From the NCBI GenBank assembly GCA_018340375.1, contig JAFFJZ010000006.1:23318001-23382000 (forward strand): 64,000 bases of DNA, given 5' to 3'. The position numbers and the translations under genes are program-made. Below, piece by piece: positions 21,861-34,806 of the stretch (within the stretch, counting starts at the first letter, position 1; every line of letters begins with the position of its first letter). The notes below the pieces were generated by a model that saw nothing but the letters and a program-made list of their open reading frames with translations, was not told the DNA's origin and searched no databases. This stretch comes from Gonatopus flavifemur. Taxonomy: Eukaryota; Arthropoda; Insecta; Hymenoptera; Dryinidae.

Positions 21861-24800
21861 TTTCGAATCCATTATTTTTGAAACTCACAATTGCTTTCAA
21901 ATTTCATTTTTAAATGAATTCTTTTCTGATAAGAAAGATGCGTTTGTAACTTTTTACTTTCTTTTTCATTCTCGTAAAAATTGAACGTCGACAAAGGAGA
22001 GAGAATATCGAGCCCCGAGGTTCTGCATATAATCGTCACGATATATCCATTAAAGTTGGAAAAAAGTGCGCATCGCGTATATACTACATGGAGCCTTCCA
22101 ACGCATACAGGGTAATAAAATATCAAATGTTTCCCGTTATCTTGAATTCGTTTCAACATTGAAAGTTACTATTACCGTTTTCCCGCTCGTTTCAGGACGA
22201 TAACAAGAGAAGGAGGAGGAGAAGAATTGTAACAGCATATCTAAAGTTCAAGAAAAATATATGCTTTTCACGAAATACCATAATTCTTTAGTAAATAGAC
22301 TTAGGCTCATCCACTCGGGACAATTGCTTCCATTAAGATCCGAGCGATGGATAAAGTGGTGGTGGGAAAAGAGAGGAAAAGGCATTCTTTGTATATACAA
22401 TTATAGGGGAGCACGACGACGAGAGTTTTATCTCGTTTTTAATGAAATTAACTGATTAAATCAGGGAAACCCGCCTAATCTCTTCCCTCTACTGTTCTAT
22501 ATTTTATATTACCACTTAATCAAGCTAATTTCCTTAGAGCCTCGGATAGAAGAGATTCAACGTTATGACCTCTGGTAGGGAATTTAAAATTCTTCGACAA
22601 GACATTCTCTGCTATAATGGATGCTATAATGAGTCTCCATGATGGTTGGAACGTAAGCTAGCCTCACGAATTTTACAATGAATGTATACATGTATGTACC
22701 GTAAGGGAAATGACTTTTAGGTGTCTCCGTAAAATCCCACAGAAGTGTATAGAAGCGTTCCCTAATGAAAATGAGAGGAACAAGCGCTTGAGAAGTCAAT
22801 TAAAAGGGTTCAAATAGCATTCATAAAGCAGCGTGTCCGGAAACCGGGTGTAAAACGCCCAAACCTTTTAAGAACCATGATTGAATTGACAGAATAAATT
22901 CTGAAATTCAATCAAAGTTGCTAAAAAATCAGTAAAATTCATCATTCGTTTTTGAACGATAATTTGGCATAGAGGACATCAACCTTTTACGTCACAGATG
23001 ACCTAATGACATCACGACATCCCCAGTTTTGCGTCCACTGATCAATGTACATATATATTCACGCCTTGATTTGCTATAAAAATATAATTATTCAATCCTA
23101 TATCTTCTCGCATCGCATTGATAATAAAAACGCAAAAGATGCCACCGAATCATTTTATAATTGAATCGATAGCCGATAAAAATATCGTCAACCTCGATAC
23201 ACGTTCTATCTTGCTTTATACTTTTTATCCTCGTAAGGTCTCTTCTCATTTCCTACGAAATAAATGAGATTGCTGTATCGATTTAGAATTGAATCAGAAC
23301 GTGCGATACATTGAGAGCCTAATGACAACGATGATGCTTGAAATTCGAAGCGAATTGAGGATCATCGGCGCAACGGATTACACATTATATACGTTTGCAT
23401 ATCTACGAGGGACTATTAATTCTAATTCGTGGTTCACACTCCGTGAATAATTATGAGTTATAGCGATAAAAATTTCATAGCTCATGATACGAGAGAATCA
23501 AAGACAATCGCGCCTACAGTGTTGTTATTGATAATTAAATCGAGAATAAATATCAAACGAATGCAATAAAATTCATGAATTGACGTGTTTGATAACTGCT
23601 TTGGAGAGTGGAATTATTTATCAAATTTTTGTGTTATTTTGCGATATTCGTGAATTCATGCAATCAAATTCACTCGCTGTTATTTTTTTAGTGCAAATTG
23701 TGATTGGGAATTAGATGAACCTCAGCTAGTTTTCCCAGATTTTAGGTTGGTTTCTAGCTAGTTTTGTAACGCAATTTCTAACCTGTGCCCATCCACAATT
23801 TGTTCAAATTGCTAATTGGGGATGTGAAATCATGTGTTTTCTGTAAAATCACACCTATGAATGAGGTAACAATGTATTTTGATATGTAATCTCCAGTCAG
23901 GAACATTGTTTTTGAATTTATTTTCATAAAATAATCCCAAGTGACAAATTGGAACGTCGGGGCTTGCTTTTATCCCTCTGACCATGTTGGTGGACTGTCA
24001 ATGTTACTGTACGATCAGTCGATGCATGAGAAATCTACATAAATCACCTAAATATTTGGGCACTAAAGTCAAATTGACTAAATGAGACGCCCAGACAAAT
24101 TTCTAACAGGGGAATAGGGGAAAATTAACAAAATCACCCTATTCGATTAACATGAGATTTCTACTAACTAAATTCTACGAATACTCTAAAATCTGGAATT
24201 TTCAATCAAATTCGTCCATCAGGAAAGCAACTGGATCTCTTCCTTTTATACACATTTCATTTTGAACTTTGATGCATTGCCATCGACAAAACCAATAACA
24301 TAGACGACAACGTCGTGTCTGTCGAACCACGAACGATGTATTACTTGTCACGGCAGCTCGATTTTGACTCTCGATTTCATTAAATTGACTTACAAGATAT
24401 CAAGCTAAAATAAACTACTTGGAACATTCGATATAGAATGCGGTGGTTAAGTACTGCCATTTGAAACCCACATAATCTTCATTGATTTGTTGCCAATAAT
24501 TAATCAGATATAGGTTGAATTGTGTCGCGTCGACTCCTCAACCTCTAGATGAGCAAAACATAGTGGTGAAAAAAAAAGATTGATATATTTCGTTGATCAC
24601 AGGCTTGAAATTGAATTGTCTGCGACGAAATAGAGGGGAAAAAAGATATATTAACTCTCATCGAGTTATTACCGAATATATCTTTCAATACTCATGATTC
24701 ACAAACAATTTATTAACTCTTTCTGACCTGACCAATGTCCATTCCAATGGACATAGAATTTAGCAAATTATCAAAATCGTTCCAGAGCAGTTGACGATAA

Positions 24801-27800
24801 GAAAATTATTCAAAATTATATTTTCAGTATGATATGTTTTTAAATGGAACTAATGTGATGAGAATTTCGAAAATTTTACTGATTCTACAGGATGCATGGT
24901 CGATGTATCAAAATGAATAGAAATTAATAATCGCGTTCCAATGGATTTCAAGATAAAAATCCGTTACAAGAACGTTGTAACTCTCTTATAACATTGCAGT
25001 TTTTAGTGGTATCACTACAGGATGTCCTGCCTCGGAGAATTCTAATGGAATCAATCAGTTATAAAATCAGGTTGAACGAAATAACCAATGAAACAAATAG
25101 AAAATCTCCGAACTGAACACCTTGCACTGATCCTACTTTGCATGTGGCGTCGATATGCTACGTGGGTTGGAGTTGGAAATAGAAAAAAAATATAAGCTGA
25201 TACTCTGCTTTGTTTCTAAACACTCTTCAACAGCCTGTATTTATACTTAATGAATGTTTCTTTTGGAAAATAACCTATCTCGTTGAAATTCTTTGTAATT
25301 TTCGTTTGATATATCGAATCATTGAAATTTAATTAAGATACTTACGAATAGTGATTTATATGGACATATCAGTAATTATTTTTAATCTACGTTCCTAAAA
25401 ATTCTGTAAAAATTCAGAGTTATTAAGCCAGGTTAGAAAGAGTTGAAGCATTTTTAAAATAATTTCAAAGCTATTGAGTATTTTATAGAAAAGTTGAAGA
25501 GATATTCTCATGTCTCTTCAAAGGGAGCAAAATTGATATTCAGTAGTTTAATAAATCACATTACCTCAGAAACTTTGTAATTTCCGTACAGATGCCGGAA
25601 AATGATAGAATATGAGTTGAGATGCGTTGAGAATAAATGATTAATTATCGTATAATCGAAGGTACAATGGAAACCAATCAATGGGGAATACACTAGCAGA
25701 TTTTTCATGCGGAGCGAACAATAGCCTATGAAAACGACCTATTTTCTCACACAAAAATACTCGTCGTAAGAAACAAAAGAGCTGTCTGGAATCTATATAA
25801 TATGAAATCGCGGAATAAAGAGAGAAATAAGCGTCAGATGTATGAAATATATCGATTACCCATCTTTGAGCACTACTACAAGATCGTACATCTCTTTCTC
25901 CCTTTTTCCTTCCATTTCCCTTGAGGGAAATGTCGAAATGAGTTTGATTCTCGTATGGTAGCTTCGAGGAAAGATATTGCAAGAATTTATCAAAGCCAAC
26001 GAGAATTCGTCAAACGATGGAAAACATAGGGGAAGAGTGGTAAGAAAGACAAAAAGATGAAATAATAAAGTAGATTTCTCATTCATATGCGAATGATTTC
26101 GTATAAATTCATTCTTACAGTCTCTACCTCGAAATCTTCTGAGAAATCTCATCCCCTTAATGATGATCAATAAACATGAATTCTAAATCGAGATTTCATT
26201 ACGTAGCGTCATTCAACGTGACATCTGGTCCCAGAGATTATGTAACTTACTCGTGTAATTTATTGGAAGACCACGCACGTTATCATCGGTATACAAAATT
26301 AGAACAGATTACAGACCCATTTGGATTCACATCACATGAATAATTGCTATTTATTTATCAGCAATTATATACAACTTCATGCATCAATGAACCGATGTAC
26401 TGGCGAACTATAGCCACAATTGGTCAGTTTTCAAAGTGCTTACTAGAACAAAATTCTAAACGATCAAGTTTGGCAGTTTGTTCAATATAGAAACAATTAA
26501 TTTTCTGTGGAAGACGATCAAACCATTGATAATTTCAATGACAGGGAATTACAATTGATGAAGGCCTCAAAAGAAATGATATAATTGATGTATATTCAAA
26601 TGTTCTGACACCAGTCTTTTCACAGAATTTGATGAATCCCCCTGAAAAAAGAGCTGAGAAGAGAACAAAGAAAGGTAAAAAGTAAAGAGAGATTCAAAGA
26701 AAGCGGCGAAGTCGAGTAAAAGGTTCTTCGTGTTACGTATTGGCTGGACCATAGTCGTTAAAAGAGTGGATGCACGTGTCATCTCCTTGGAGACACAAGA
26801 TTGTAAAATCCCCAGCGCATTGTCGTCGAATGAAATTCTCGGGTGGCTTTGTCGGCCAAAGTAAAAGAGTTTCTATGACTCCTGTGGTCTGTTGAGTCAA
26901 AAGAAAGTACGTAAAAAGAACATCGTATGAACTATATCGTAGCCGGCATTAAACGAGAAGGATTTATGACTGACGTCTATATCCCTCTTTTGATTTCAAA
27001 TCTGTGGTAATGAAATTCTCTCTCTCTCTCTCTTCACATTTTTTCTAAAGCTTGATAGATTTTAATAACCAATGACGTGGATTAGGGATAAAATCAATCC
27101 TTCGTCAGCCAAAACACGAACATATACATATTTCAAAATCAAATATTTCGCCTACTTTTGTATGTACTGTATCAAATTTTCTGTTTTTTTTCTTCATTTT
27201 ATATCAGGAATAGTTATTTTTTAAGTAGTTTTACAGTTCCATCAGTCCCATTTATCAGCAAATCCGGAAAATATATACTCTTCTTCTCTGTGCCATGTTT
27301 ATATTCGATTATATTACTCGAGCGGTACGCTTTTAAACATAAATATAACTTCAACGGAATTCTATTCTTTCGCAAAAGAATCTCATAAACAAAGTGCTCG
27401 TAGAGGAGCTTCAAAGTAACTCGCAGAGCGAGTTTAATCCTCAAGACAGAATTAGTGTTCGTTCACTGAAAATCTAAGACAACATAGTTCGAGGGAGCGG
27501 AAGCTGGTATTTTTATCTTCACTGATTTTATATTAAAATGTATGAGGAAGCTCACGACGAGCTCTTTTTTTATAATATAATAATTGATAAAAAAGAAAAT
27601 AGGGAACAGAAGAAAACAAAACACACAACACCCGCACGCAATTCGCAGTTGAAAAATCAAGCGATTTATTCATCGATGATTATCTTTCGTAGAATCGTGT
27701 TGTGTCGTTTGTGAATTACGCCTCGAATTCGATCGTTCATCGGTCGCAATGAAATGAGTAGGCACCATTCATCGACACACATTAAACCGTCACGCACCGG

Positions 27801-28366
27801 CTTTAAATAAACCTGGTGCAACCGTTATCGATCGTCAAATTGCGACATGGTAACTTGGATGTTATATTCGTCCTTATCCGCGTGAAATTTCCAATTCTTT
27901 TTCAAGGGGAATCATAGGAATATTCAAAGTTCAGCAAAAACATAATCCCAGTACTGCAATGCAGAACAGTATATCCTAGCGTGTGGATAATTGTGATGCG
28001 GTTACACGCATTCACCACATCGATTATCCCCTCCTCACATCCCTTTATTATTTTCATAACACAATTGATTATGTGTTGTACGTCCGCATTCGATAATTTC
28101 CTGTGTTTTATTTTACGCTGTGTATTTTTTGAAAAAACGAACGATGAAGATTGGGCTCTCAAATGCGCCTAATTGGGCAATAAACGCGTATTCTAGTTCG
28201 CTTACGAACGATTCGATTGAATAGATAGACCTCAACTCCACCCCGTAGATGCGGAATTGATAGAGATTGACAGAAGATTCGTTAAATAGTTAATTATTTC
28301 TTTACAGTGATGTACGAACACAATAATTTGAGATTCCCAATGAGATGAAACAGCCCGGCTTAAACA
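21861..28366. other. Long gene-free stretch without recognised repeats
   Basis: About 6.5 kb of AT-rich sequence in which I recognise neither exons nor inverted-repeat elements. A CT run lies at 27017-27033. Open frames such as 25641-25982 and 25856-26170 (minus) overlap in different frames and look random. A brief GC-richer patch near 24285-24375 holds a 36-codon open stretch too short to interpret. It may be intergenic or an upstream intron or untranslated region of the gene at 31.8 kb. Confidence 0.45.
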
Positions 28367-28427
28367 ATCTCATTGAACCGATTGATTCTGCATCGGAATC
28401 AATGAGAATCAATCGGTTCAATGAGAT
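28367..28427. repeat. Strong 60-bp hairpin
   Basis: ATCTCATTGAACCGATTGAT pairs with ATCAATCGGTTCAATGAGAT around a loop containing GCATCGGAATCAATG. It immediately precedes the element at 28434. Confidence 0.7.
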
Positions 28428-28433
28428 CCTTTG

Positions 28434-28628
28434 AGGGGATACCAGCGGCTGGGCTTTTGAAAATTTTTTCAGGACGAACTACATAAAAATACGTACATTA
28501 ATTCAAAATATCTCTCTGTACAGCATTCCTTGAACTGCAGAAGAAGTGCTGTACAGAGGGATATTTTGAATGATTGCGTGTATTGTTTTTTAGTTTGTCC
28601 CGTAAAAATTATAGCGCTGGTATCACGT
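28434..28628. repeat. GGGGATACCAGCG hairpin element (copy 3 of the CTCTGTACAG family)
   Basis: The left end GAGGGGATACCAGCG pairs with the right end AGCGCTGGTATCAC. The central stem at 28507-28568 is AAAATATCTCTCTGTACAGC against GCTGTACAGAGGGATATTTT. Confidence 0.65.
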
Positions 28629-28655
28629 TAAGCAGGGAGAGATGTAATATACCAT

Positions 28656-28873
28656 TGCACGGAGAAAAAAGTATTGCTGGCATAACAAGCAGGTCTGTTA
28701 CTGTAGCGCCTACAAACAAATTAGCTGAAAGAGCAAGAAAAAAGATTCCCACAACTACATTTTTTTTGCTGACAGAACAAATTAGTCTCAGCTGCTGGAG
28801 TGAATATTTTTGCAAGAACAACAAATTTCTTTGTAGACTCTATAGTATAGCAAACCATTTTTCCTCCGTGTGG
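28656..28873. repeat. CACGGAGAAAAAA MITE, about 218 bp
   Basis: The left end CACGGAGAAAAAAGTATTGC pairs loosely with the right end AGCAAACCATTTTTCCTCCG. The right half resembles 6672-6755 (AATATTTTTGCAAG, ACAACAAATTTCTT). Non-coding. Confidence 0.5.
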
Positions 28874-28875
28874 AA

Positions 28876-30376
28876 TGTTGATAAATTGGACCACTGGTCC
28901 AAGCTTGGGAAATCAATGATGGTGAATATGGAACCGTTAATTACACTTCATTGCATCCAATAAAATGAAAGTTTAATCGGATGGGATAAATGTTTATTTG
29001 ATTCAACTAAAACTCCAGTAGGTTCATATTTGAATAGAAATTTAGTTGATTTAAACAAAGTTTAGTCAATCCAAATACAAATTCCTCCCAGTGTATTTGA
29101 GAAAACGGTGCCAAGTTTCATAGAAAATTGTAATACTGAAAACGAATGCAAATTTGAATTCGAGAATGCTAAGTTGTCAAAAGTCCATGAAACTGTAATC
29201 ATCGCAACAACATTGGATCAGAACCCTGGTGAAAAACATTGTTTCCGATGAAGAGTTCTACAGTTTTTCAATGAAATACAGAAGAATTTTTTTCACCCAG
29301 GAACGGAAGAACTTTTGCCCAATCGTGTACTCGAATGTTGCACCAATATAATTTGCACAACGTCCTTGCACAATTTTGAAACTACCAATTCCTCCCCTTC
29401 TCGTTAGCACAGTTGAGTTGAATAATCAAGTAATTAATATAAGTGGCAAAAAAGAAAAAGGGACGCCGAGAGATCGATCACGAAAAGCAGAAATTGAATT
29501 CATTTGTTCGTTTGTGGGTGGTGATAGTGGTAGCGATACACGGAATCCTTGTTTCATATAACTTGCATGACTTTCATGTATCACGATAATACTGAATGAT
29601 ATTTCAAATTTCATATACATTTTGTCCACGAGTTTGACCTACCGGCAATAATAAGATTATAAGCATGTATGCACTTCCCTGCACTTTCCTCCGTATCTTG
29701 AAAAGAAAATTCCTTCTCCATCGTTTATTTGAATACCCTGATTCGATTTCTTGAATTCTCTTATCATAAGACACTGGCAAAATTTTATTGTATCGGAATG
29801 ATATGGAGGTTATTATGTACCCGGAGAGAGAAAAATATAATAGAAATTTTTACGAGGAACATTTTATAGTCAGTGAACAACGGTATCACGATAGATCTCT
29901 TGTACGTCGTAAAAATACAAATGTCATGACCAAGAGCGAGAAAGATGAACAGAATAGAAAATTATATACATCGAGAGAGAGAAGCTCGCAGGACTATAAT
30001 ATGTAATATCATACTATGTGCAGACGGCTCGACTCATCTAATATATCATTCACTTGGATAGGATAATAGCTACTTGGATGTCGTTATAATTGGATATTTG
30101 AAAGCATTGATTCGTAATATTCCTAGTAAAAATGATTATAGCGCTTGTCCAGCACCTTTCAATGATCTTCGCAATGAAGCTAGTCACTGGGAAGAGTCTT
30201 AATAGAACTGGAGAGGGGAATGGGGGATATAATTATTAGCTGCTATAGAGACAATTTTCATACATTCCTGATGAAAAATGACTACAACTCTCTTGCGAGG
30301 CCTAAAGATATCTCTGAAGTCAATCAAGTTCTAGCCAAGAATTTGAAAATTTTATTCATATGAATGCTATTTTACA
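28876..30376. other. Gene-free stretch, nothing recognised
   Basis: I see no supported exon or defined repeat element. Open frames here, for example 29376-29561 and 29788-30006, are short, rich in charged residues and without recognisable domains. Confidence 0.4.
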
Positions 30377-30601
30377 AATGGAAAAAATAATTTAGCTGCA
30401 GCAGCGAAGTGGCTAGCACGGACACGGACAGCCGTTAAATTAACTCCTGCAGCTAAATTTTAGCTGTTACAGCGAATAAATCAGCTGCAGAGGCAAATTT
30501 GTTTACTCTCATAATTAAAATTTAGCTGCAGGAGCTGATTTAATGGCTGTCCGTGTCTGTGCTAGCCACTTCGCTGTTGCAGGTAAATTATTTTTTCCGT
30601 G
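30377..30601. mobile_element. CACGGAAAAAATAATTTAGC MITE, 225 bp (copy 2)
   Basis: Same length and layout as 12840-13064. The left terminus has decayed (AATGGAAAAAATAATTTAGC) but the right terminus TAAATTATTTTTTCCGTG is intact. The interior mark GGCTAGCACGGACACGGACA is shared with the copy at 57973. Confidence 0.75.
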
Positions 30602-30750
30602 CAGGGTCTGCGATGATTCCAGTGAAGAGCAAAATATTCATTGCTTTCAACTCCAAATTGAATAATCCGCGAAGCATAATGCATAATGCATAATACTGCA
30701 GCATTACGGAAAGTTACTTAACGTTTACCACAAGCTAATGTCCCATAATT

Positions 30751-31322
30751 CCCAATCAGAAAAATCTGAATTATGCCGATGTTGACGACAGGTGCAGTAC
30801 AGTGCCAGTATTGGGTCTTGAACACTTGGCCAACACGTACAAGATCAGACACTGGATACATAGAAATACAGTACTATGTCTGTCCTGATAAACCAGTAGT
30901 GATAGCTCAATGCCGGCCACACTGAGAGAAAGGTACCTAGTTGGGACAACTAAATGTTAGTTACCGCAGCTTTTTAGATTTTTATTCACGCTAGCTAGAC
31001 TCTAATTGGGGTAAATAAAAGGATAGCTGTCTGAAATATGAATAAAATGGTTTATTCAATGGGAATAAAAAATATAGTTGTGATAAATAAAATTTATTTG
31101 GCACAACTACATTTTTATTTACAGTGACTAAATTTCTTAGCTGTCGAATATTTGAATAGACCCTTTCTCTCAGTGCAGGTACTGATCCAATACAGGCACT
31201 GCACTGATTGCGAATAATAGTATTAGTACTCAATCCCCAGTACAGGAAAGCGTTATCATCCCAGACAAAAGCCAGCACCTTGCCAGTCTTGGCCAGTACT
31301 GGCGCAGTACCGCGCCTGTTGT
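30751..31322. mobile_element. CCCAATCAGA element, interrupted by a nested MITE
   Basis: The left end is CCCAATCAGAAAAATCTGAA. The body repeats GTACTGGC/GCCAGTAC motifs, as does the related copy at 38361-38735. The right end is degenerate. A CACTGAGAGAAA element (30920-31175) sits inside. Confidence 0.5.
30920..31175. mobile_element. CACACTGAGAGAAAGG MITE, nested
   Basis: The left end CTGAGAGAAAGGTACCTAG (after CACA) pairs with the right end CCCTTTCTCTCAGTG. It shares the CACTGAGAGAAA-type terminus with 32618-33452 and 45168-45581. Confidence 0.6.
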
Positions 31323-31836
31323 GAATACCTTTTACCGATGGAATTTGAATTCTCTTGGATATATATATATACATTTTTGGACTACACGATCCTTCTTGTT
31401 TGATTCTCGACTTTTGTTACAGACGGATGTATACGCGTGGGAAAATGAAGCTCAGACGATTAATTGCCCGAAGAAAATGTATCGAGGGATGAAATAATTG
31501 GGGGATATCACGATGAGGACGCTTCGAATGTACGTCAGGAGGTACGAGCAGACAAATGGGAAGAGGGTCGAGACTGATGGATCAGAAGTGAAAAGGAGGA
31601 GATGTGTTTCTTCGATGAAAATCTCGAAATTTCTCTGATAAAAACGAACTGTTTTTTATAATTACACAAAGAAGGAGAGGAAATTTATTTTCATCTTCAT
31701 CACCATTACCACGTTATTATTGGGGGGGAGGGTTAGAAGATTGGATCCTACAAAGTAGAACACTCCACTTTGACAATTTCGACGAACAACACCAACATAA
31801 CCTGGCGTATCTGGGCCGCCTGGCCAGCCTGGCGGC

Positions 31837-31885
31837 ATGGTCCTTTGGGCCACCATACTATTCCTGCAAGGAGCTGGATTTGTAG
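31837..31885 (+). CDS. Exon 1 of FNDC4/5-like gene: signal peptide
   Basis: The exon encodes MVLWATILFLQGAGFV plus the first base of Gly17 and ends at a strong donor (TGTAG|GTAAGT). The peptide is short and hydrophobic with a small-residue region after it, as expected for a signal peptide directing the FN3 domain to the secretory pathway. I chose this ATG because an in-frame TAA stands 39 bases upstream (31798-31800) and no other ATG lies between them. The one-base overhang is completed by GT at the start of the next exon, which supports the join. The 5' untranslated region and promoter cannot be delimited. An upstream non-coding exon is possible. Confidence 0.75.
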
Positions 31886-31960
31886 GTAAGTCGTAAGTTC
31901 TCTAACTTAGTTGATCTTGTAAGACATCCTACTCTCCAAATTCAGAAGAATAAAACTTCC

Positions 31961-32345
31961 CAGATAACAATTTTGAGGAATTCTTCCGGAACATTCTGAA
32001 AGATATCTTAAAGAATTCTAAAGACTTCCAAAAGATATCTTTTGGTGTTTCATAAGATATCTTTGCGAATTCCTTAAGATATCTTTCAGAATAATCCAAA
32101 AGAGTGATCCAAACTTGTTATGTGGGTTCCAACACAGCATGTAGTTCTTGTAGATATCCAAAAGAATACTCAATTAAGAGATCTTGAAGAGTCTTGAAGA
32201 TATCTTTCAGAAGTGTTGGAAAGACATCGTGTGAGAAATCTCTGGAAGATCTCTTGATTCAAGACATTTCCAAGGCGATCATGCAAGATACCTCGAAAAT
32301 ATCTTCTAGAAGTGTTTGGAAGATATCTTCTTGGAAGACTTGGAT
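31961..32345. repeat. AAGATATCTT-rich repeat
   Basis: Self-complementary words such as GAAAGATATCTT, AAAAGATATCTTTTG and GGAAGATATCTTC recur every 20-50 bases on either strand. A similar block follows at 33770-33995. The two may be halves of one element split by the insertion at 32618-33452. Confidence 0.5.
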
Positions 32346-32617
32346 AACATAATGAATGAATTACACTTCAAATATGCATGTTATTACAAAGCATTGCGGA
32401 TGGAATAAATTAATTTATAAATTCGAAGCTTGAATGATTTACATATATAGACACCAAAAAATTCCAAATTCTGCCAAAAGTACAATTTTATAACTTTGCG
32501 AAAATTTGTAATTTTTTCTCCCGCGTCAAAACTAACGAATCTCCAATGATCAACCGTCTTCCGCTGAATTTTATGCCTCCAATTGAATTTCCAAAATCTT
32601 GTATTCACAAGATACTG

Positions 32618-33452
32618 CACTGAGAGAAATCACTTGGTTGAGGGAGGAAAAATACTTTAGTTAACAATCTTTTAGTTGATTTGAATAAATCTTCACTTGA
32701 TACAAATGAAAATTTGTTTGCATCAGCAGAAACAATAATTTGACGTCTATTTATTTTAAATGAGAAAGTTTAATTCATTTGTGATAACTAACAATTTATA
32801 CGCGTTGAATGAATTGATTGATTTTGAAAATGTTGTTTGAAATTTTTATCCAAATGAGTTCCTTAGCAAATAGAATCTGATTACGCATGCGCTGACTACC
32901 ATTTCATAAGTTTCAATTTTTTCCAACGGTGATACGGAATTTTGAATTGGATTTTTGAAAGAATAGATCACTTCATAGCAAAAGTTCTCAATTTCATCGA
33001 TTTATCGGTTTCAAGATCGTTTTGTCTGAAGAATATTCGTACAAAATATTTTTTTATGCAGTAAAATTGTGCTAAAATATGGAGCAAGTGGAAATGCAAA
33101 AAATTTTTCAGAATCCCTCCTAACTGAAATATTCTCAACAGAAATCACTGTAGTTATTCTTTAGGCCTAGAAAATTACTGGAGTGATTGCTAGTAAGATT
33201 GTTTAGTGATTCCTAGTAGATATTTGATTTCCAATAACCAACAATATTTCAGTACAATCATATTTTATCAAGTGAATGTTTGGTTGTCACAACGTCAAAT
33301 TATTTATTTGTGAGAAGTGAAAGTTATACTCATTCCAACTAAACAATATGCGTTGATTTGAATGAAACTCTATAGCTGTCTGATATATGAATAAATTATA
33401 TTGCTGCTGTGGCTAGCATTTAGTCACAGCAACTATGTGATTTTTCTCAGTG
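32618..33452. mobile_element. CACTGAGAGAAATCAC inverted-repeat element, 835 bp
   Basis: The left end CACTGAGAGAAATCAC pairs with the right end GTGATTTTTCTCAGTG. The interior contains AGTTGATTTGAATAAA and similar A/T-rich motifs and no transposase frame. I could not see a target duplication. Confidence 0.55.
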
Positions 33453-33593
33453 TATAAAGATCATTGTATCTTCTCTATTTGCCAGCACACTTAACTGATC
33501 TGATATTTTTGAATATAATAACAGTTTGTTCGAAGAATTACTTGAATTACTTGGAAGATATTGACAATCATACGCGTGAAAATCAAATGTGTA

Positions 33594-33664
33594 GTCTGTA
33601 TAGCTCAGATCACTGAAGCGCAGATACTTCGTGGAATCCCCGGGTTCGAATCCCATCAACCGAC
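33594..33664 (+). pseudogene. tRNA-like sequence (Pol III A and B boxes)
   Basis: GTCTGTATAGCTCAGATCAC contains a good A box (TAGCTCAGATCACTGAAG), and a perfect B box, GGTTCGAATCC, follows at 33643-33653 at tRNA spacing. The T-stem is only partly paired and the acceptor stem is poor. I read it as a tRNA pseudogene or the head of a tRNA-derived SINE. Confidence 0.6.
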
Positions 33665-34012
33665 GGATTGAGATGCAATGAAATTCACGGGAGCGCGAGA
33701 ACGGTGATGAGAGGAAGAAAAGAAGAAACAAGGGGGAGACTTTAAGAGTTTTTTTTGTGAACGAATTCAAGATGTTGCCAAGACATTTTTAAAAAATCTT
33801 GAATATGTCTTGAAAACAGATGATGTCTTTCAGATGTCTTGATTCTTTCTCAAAGATATCTTCGAGAATTCTGCGAGAGATCTTTTGCATATCTATTCAT
33901 GTTACACACGACTTCTTTACGAGTACAAAAAGATATCCCTTTAGAAAATTCTTCAAGATTTCTTGTAATTTAGAAAGATATCTTTGTGTCTGTTTGGGTT
34001 CCCTTCTCGAGG

Positions 34013-34348
34013 GCTGCACTCGAGACCCTCGAGTAAAACCAAAAAAACTAAATTTCACCAGTTCTGATGCACGATTCGTTGGGTCGATGTAAGAATCTTT
34101 GAAGAATGAAATGTGAGAAAATTTTTGAAAATATTTTTTGGATTTTCAACACTAAGGTTTATTCAAAACTGTTGCAGTCTCGAAAAAAAAATTGCTCTTT
34201 GACCTCGATGCAATCAATTTTATCCTCTCAGACATGTTATTGCCAACTATGACATGCCCACACTTGACTTGACGTAGAAATTTGTATTCGAAGATTGTAA
34301 AATTGAATAATATTTACTATTTTGCTCAAGAGTCTCGAGTGCACCTCC
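34013..34348. mobile_element. CTCGAG-ended element, compact copy 2
   Basis: The left end GCTGCACTCGAGACCCTCGA and right end CAAGAGTCTCGAGTGCACCT are inverted repeats. The body matches 6237-7525 at both sides of that copy's insertion (for example GATGCAATCAATTT, TATCCTCTCAGAC). Confidence 0.6.
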
Positions 34349-34535
34349 TTACCCTTCTCAGAGAATTTTCACTCTCCCATATTCGGAGCTTCAAAGTTTG
34401 TATGAACAGGAGATTTGTGGACGAAAAAACACTAAAAACATGCCTCAATTTCGAAATATGTTCCAATCGCATGCTGTAAAAAATGATTGAGATTTCAAAG
34501 ATAACATGACACCTAAATTATTTTTGTTTTCACAG

Positions 34536-34680
34536 GTTCTATAACAGGAATTTCTGGTGTCCCGGAAAACATAACAGTTATGTTCCTAAATCCATCGTCG
34601 GTGCGCGTGTCTTGGAGCACGAGCCAAGCCGAAGACAAAATCGAAAAGTATGATGTCACCTATAAGCCCACGGACGCCAG
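34536..34680 (+). CDS. Exon 2 of FNDC4/5-like gene: first half of FN3 domain
   Basis: The exon starts after TTTTCACAG with the last two bases of Gly17 and ends GACGCCAG|GTGCGC, leaving two bases of codon 65. It encodes residues 18-64. Visible features are a short linker, the sequon N28-I-T30, the start of the FN3 fold (VPENITVMFLNPSSVRVSWS) with the typical core Trp43, and KYDVTYKP, where Tyr55 and Tyr59 match the conserved C-strand tyrosine pattern. FN3 domains are often split by an intron at this point. The donor GTGCGC is weaker than consensus. Confidence 0.8.
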
Positions 34681-34806
34681 GTGCGCTTTGACGATTACGA
34701 TTTTTCTTTCCATCTACATTCATAACGTTGCGATTATTTTTCTGAGAATCTCTCTGAAATTTACTTCATTTGATTATTTTGTACATATTCGCTTTTTCTA
34801 AAACTG

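Larger units (their letters stand above)
31886..34535. other. Intron 1 (2.65 kb), mostly repeat
   Basis: GT-AG intron with acceptor TTTTTGTTTTCACAG. It holds AAGATATCTT-rich sequence (31961-32345, 33770-33995), an inverted-repeat element (32618-33452), a tRNA-like sequence (33594-33664) and a CTCGAG-ended element (34013-34348). No further exon seen. Confidence 0.65.

Noticed and set aside
31801..31836. Collagen-like PGVSGPPGQPGG reading directly upstream of the first ATG
   Set aside because: It follows an in-frame TAA at 31798, lacks its own ATG and is only 12 codons. I see no acceptor that would make it exon.
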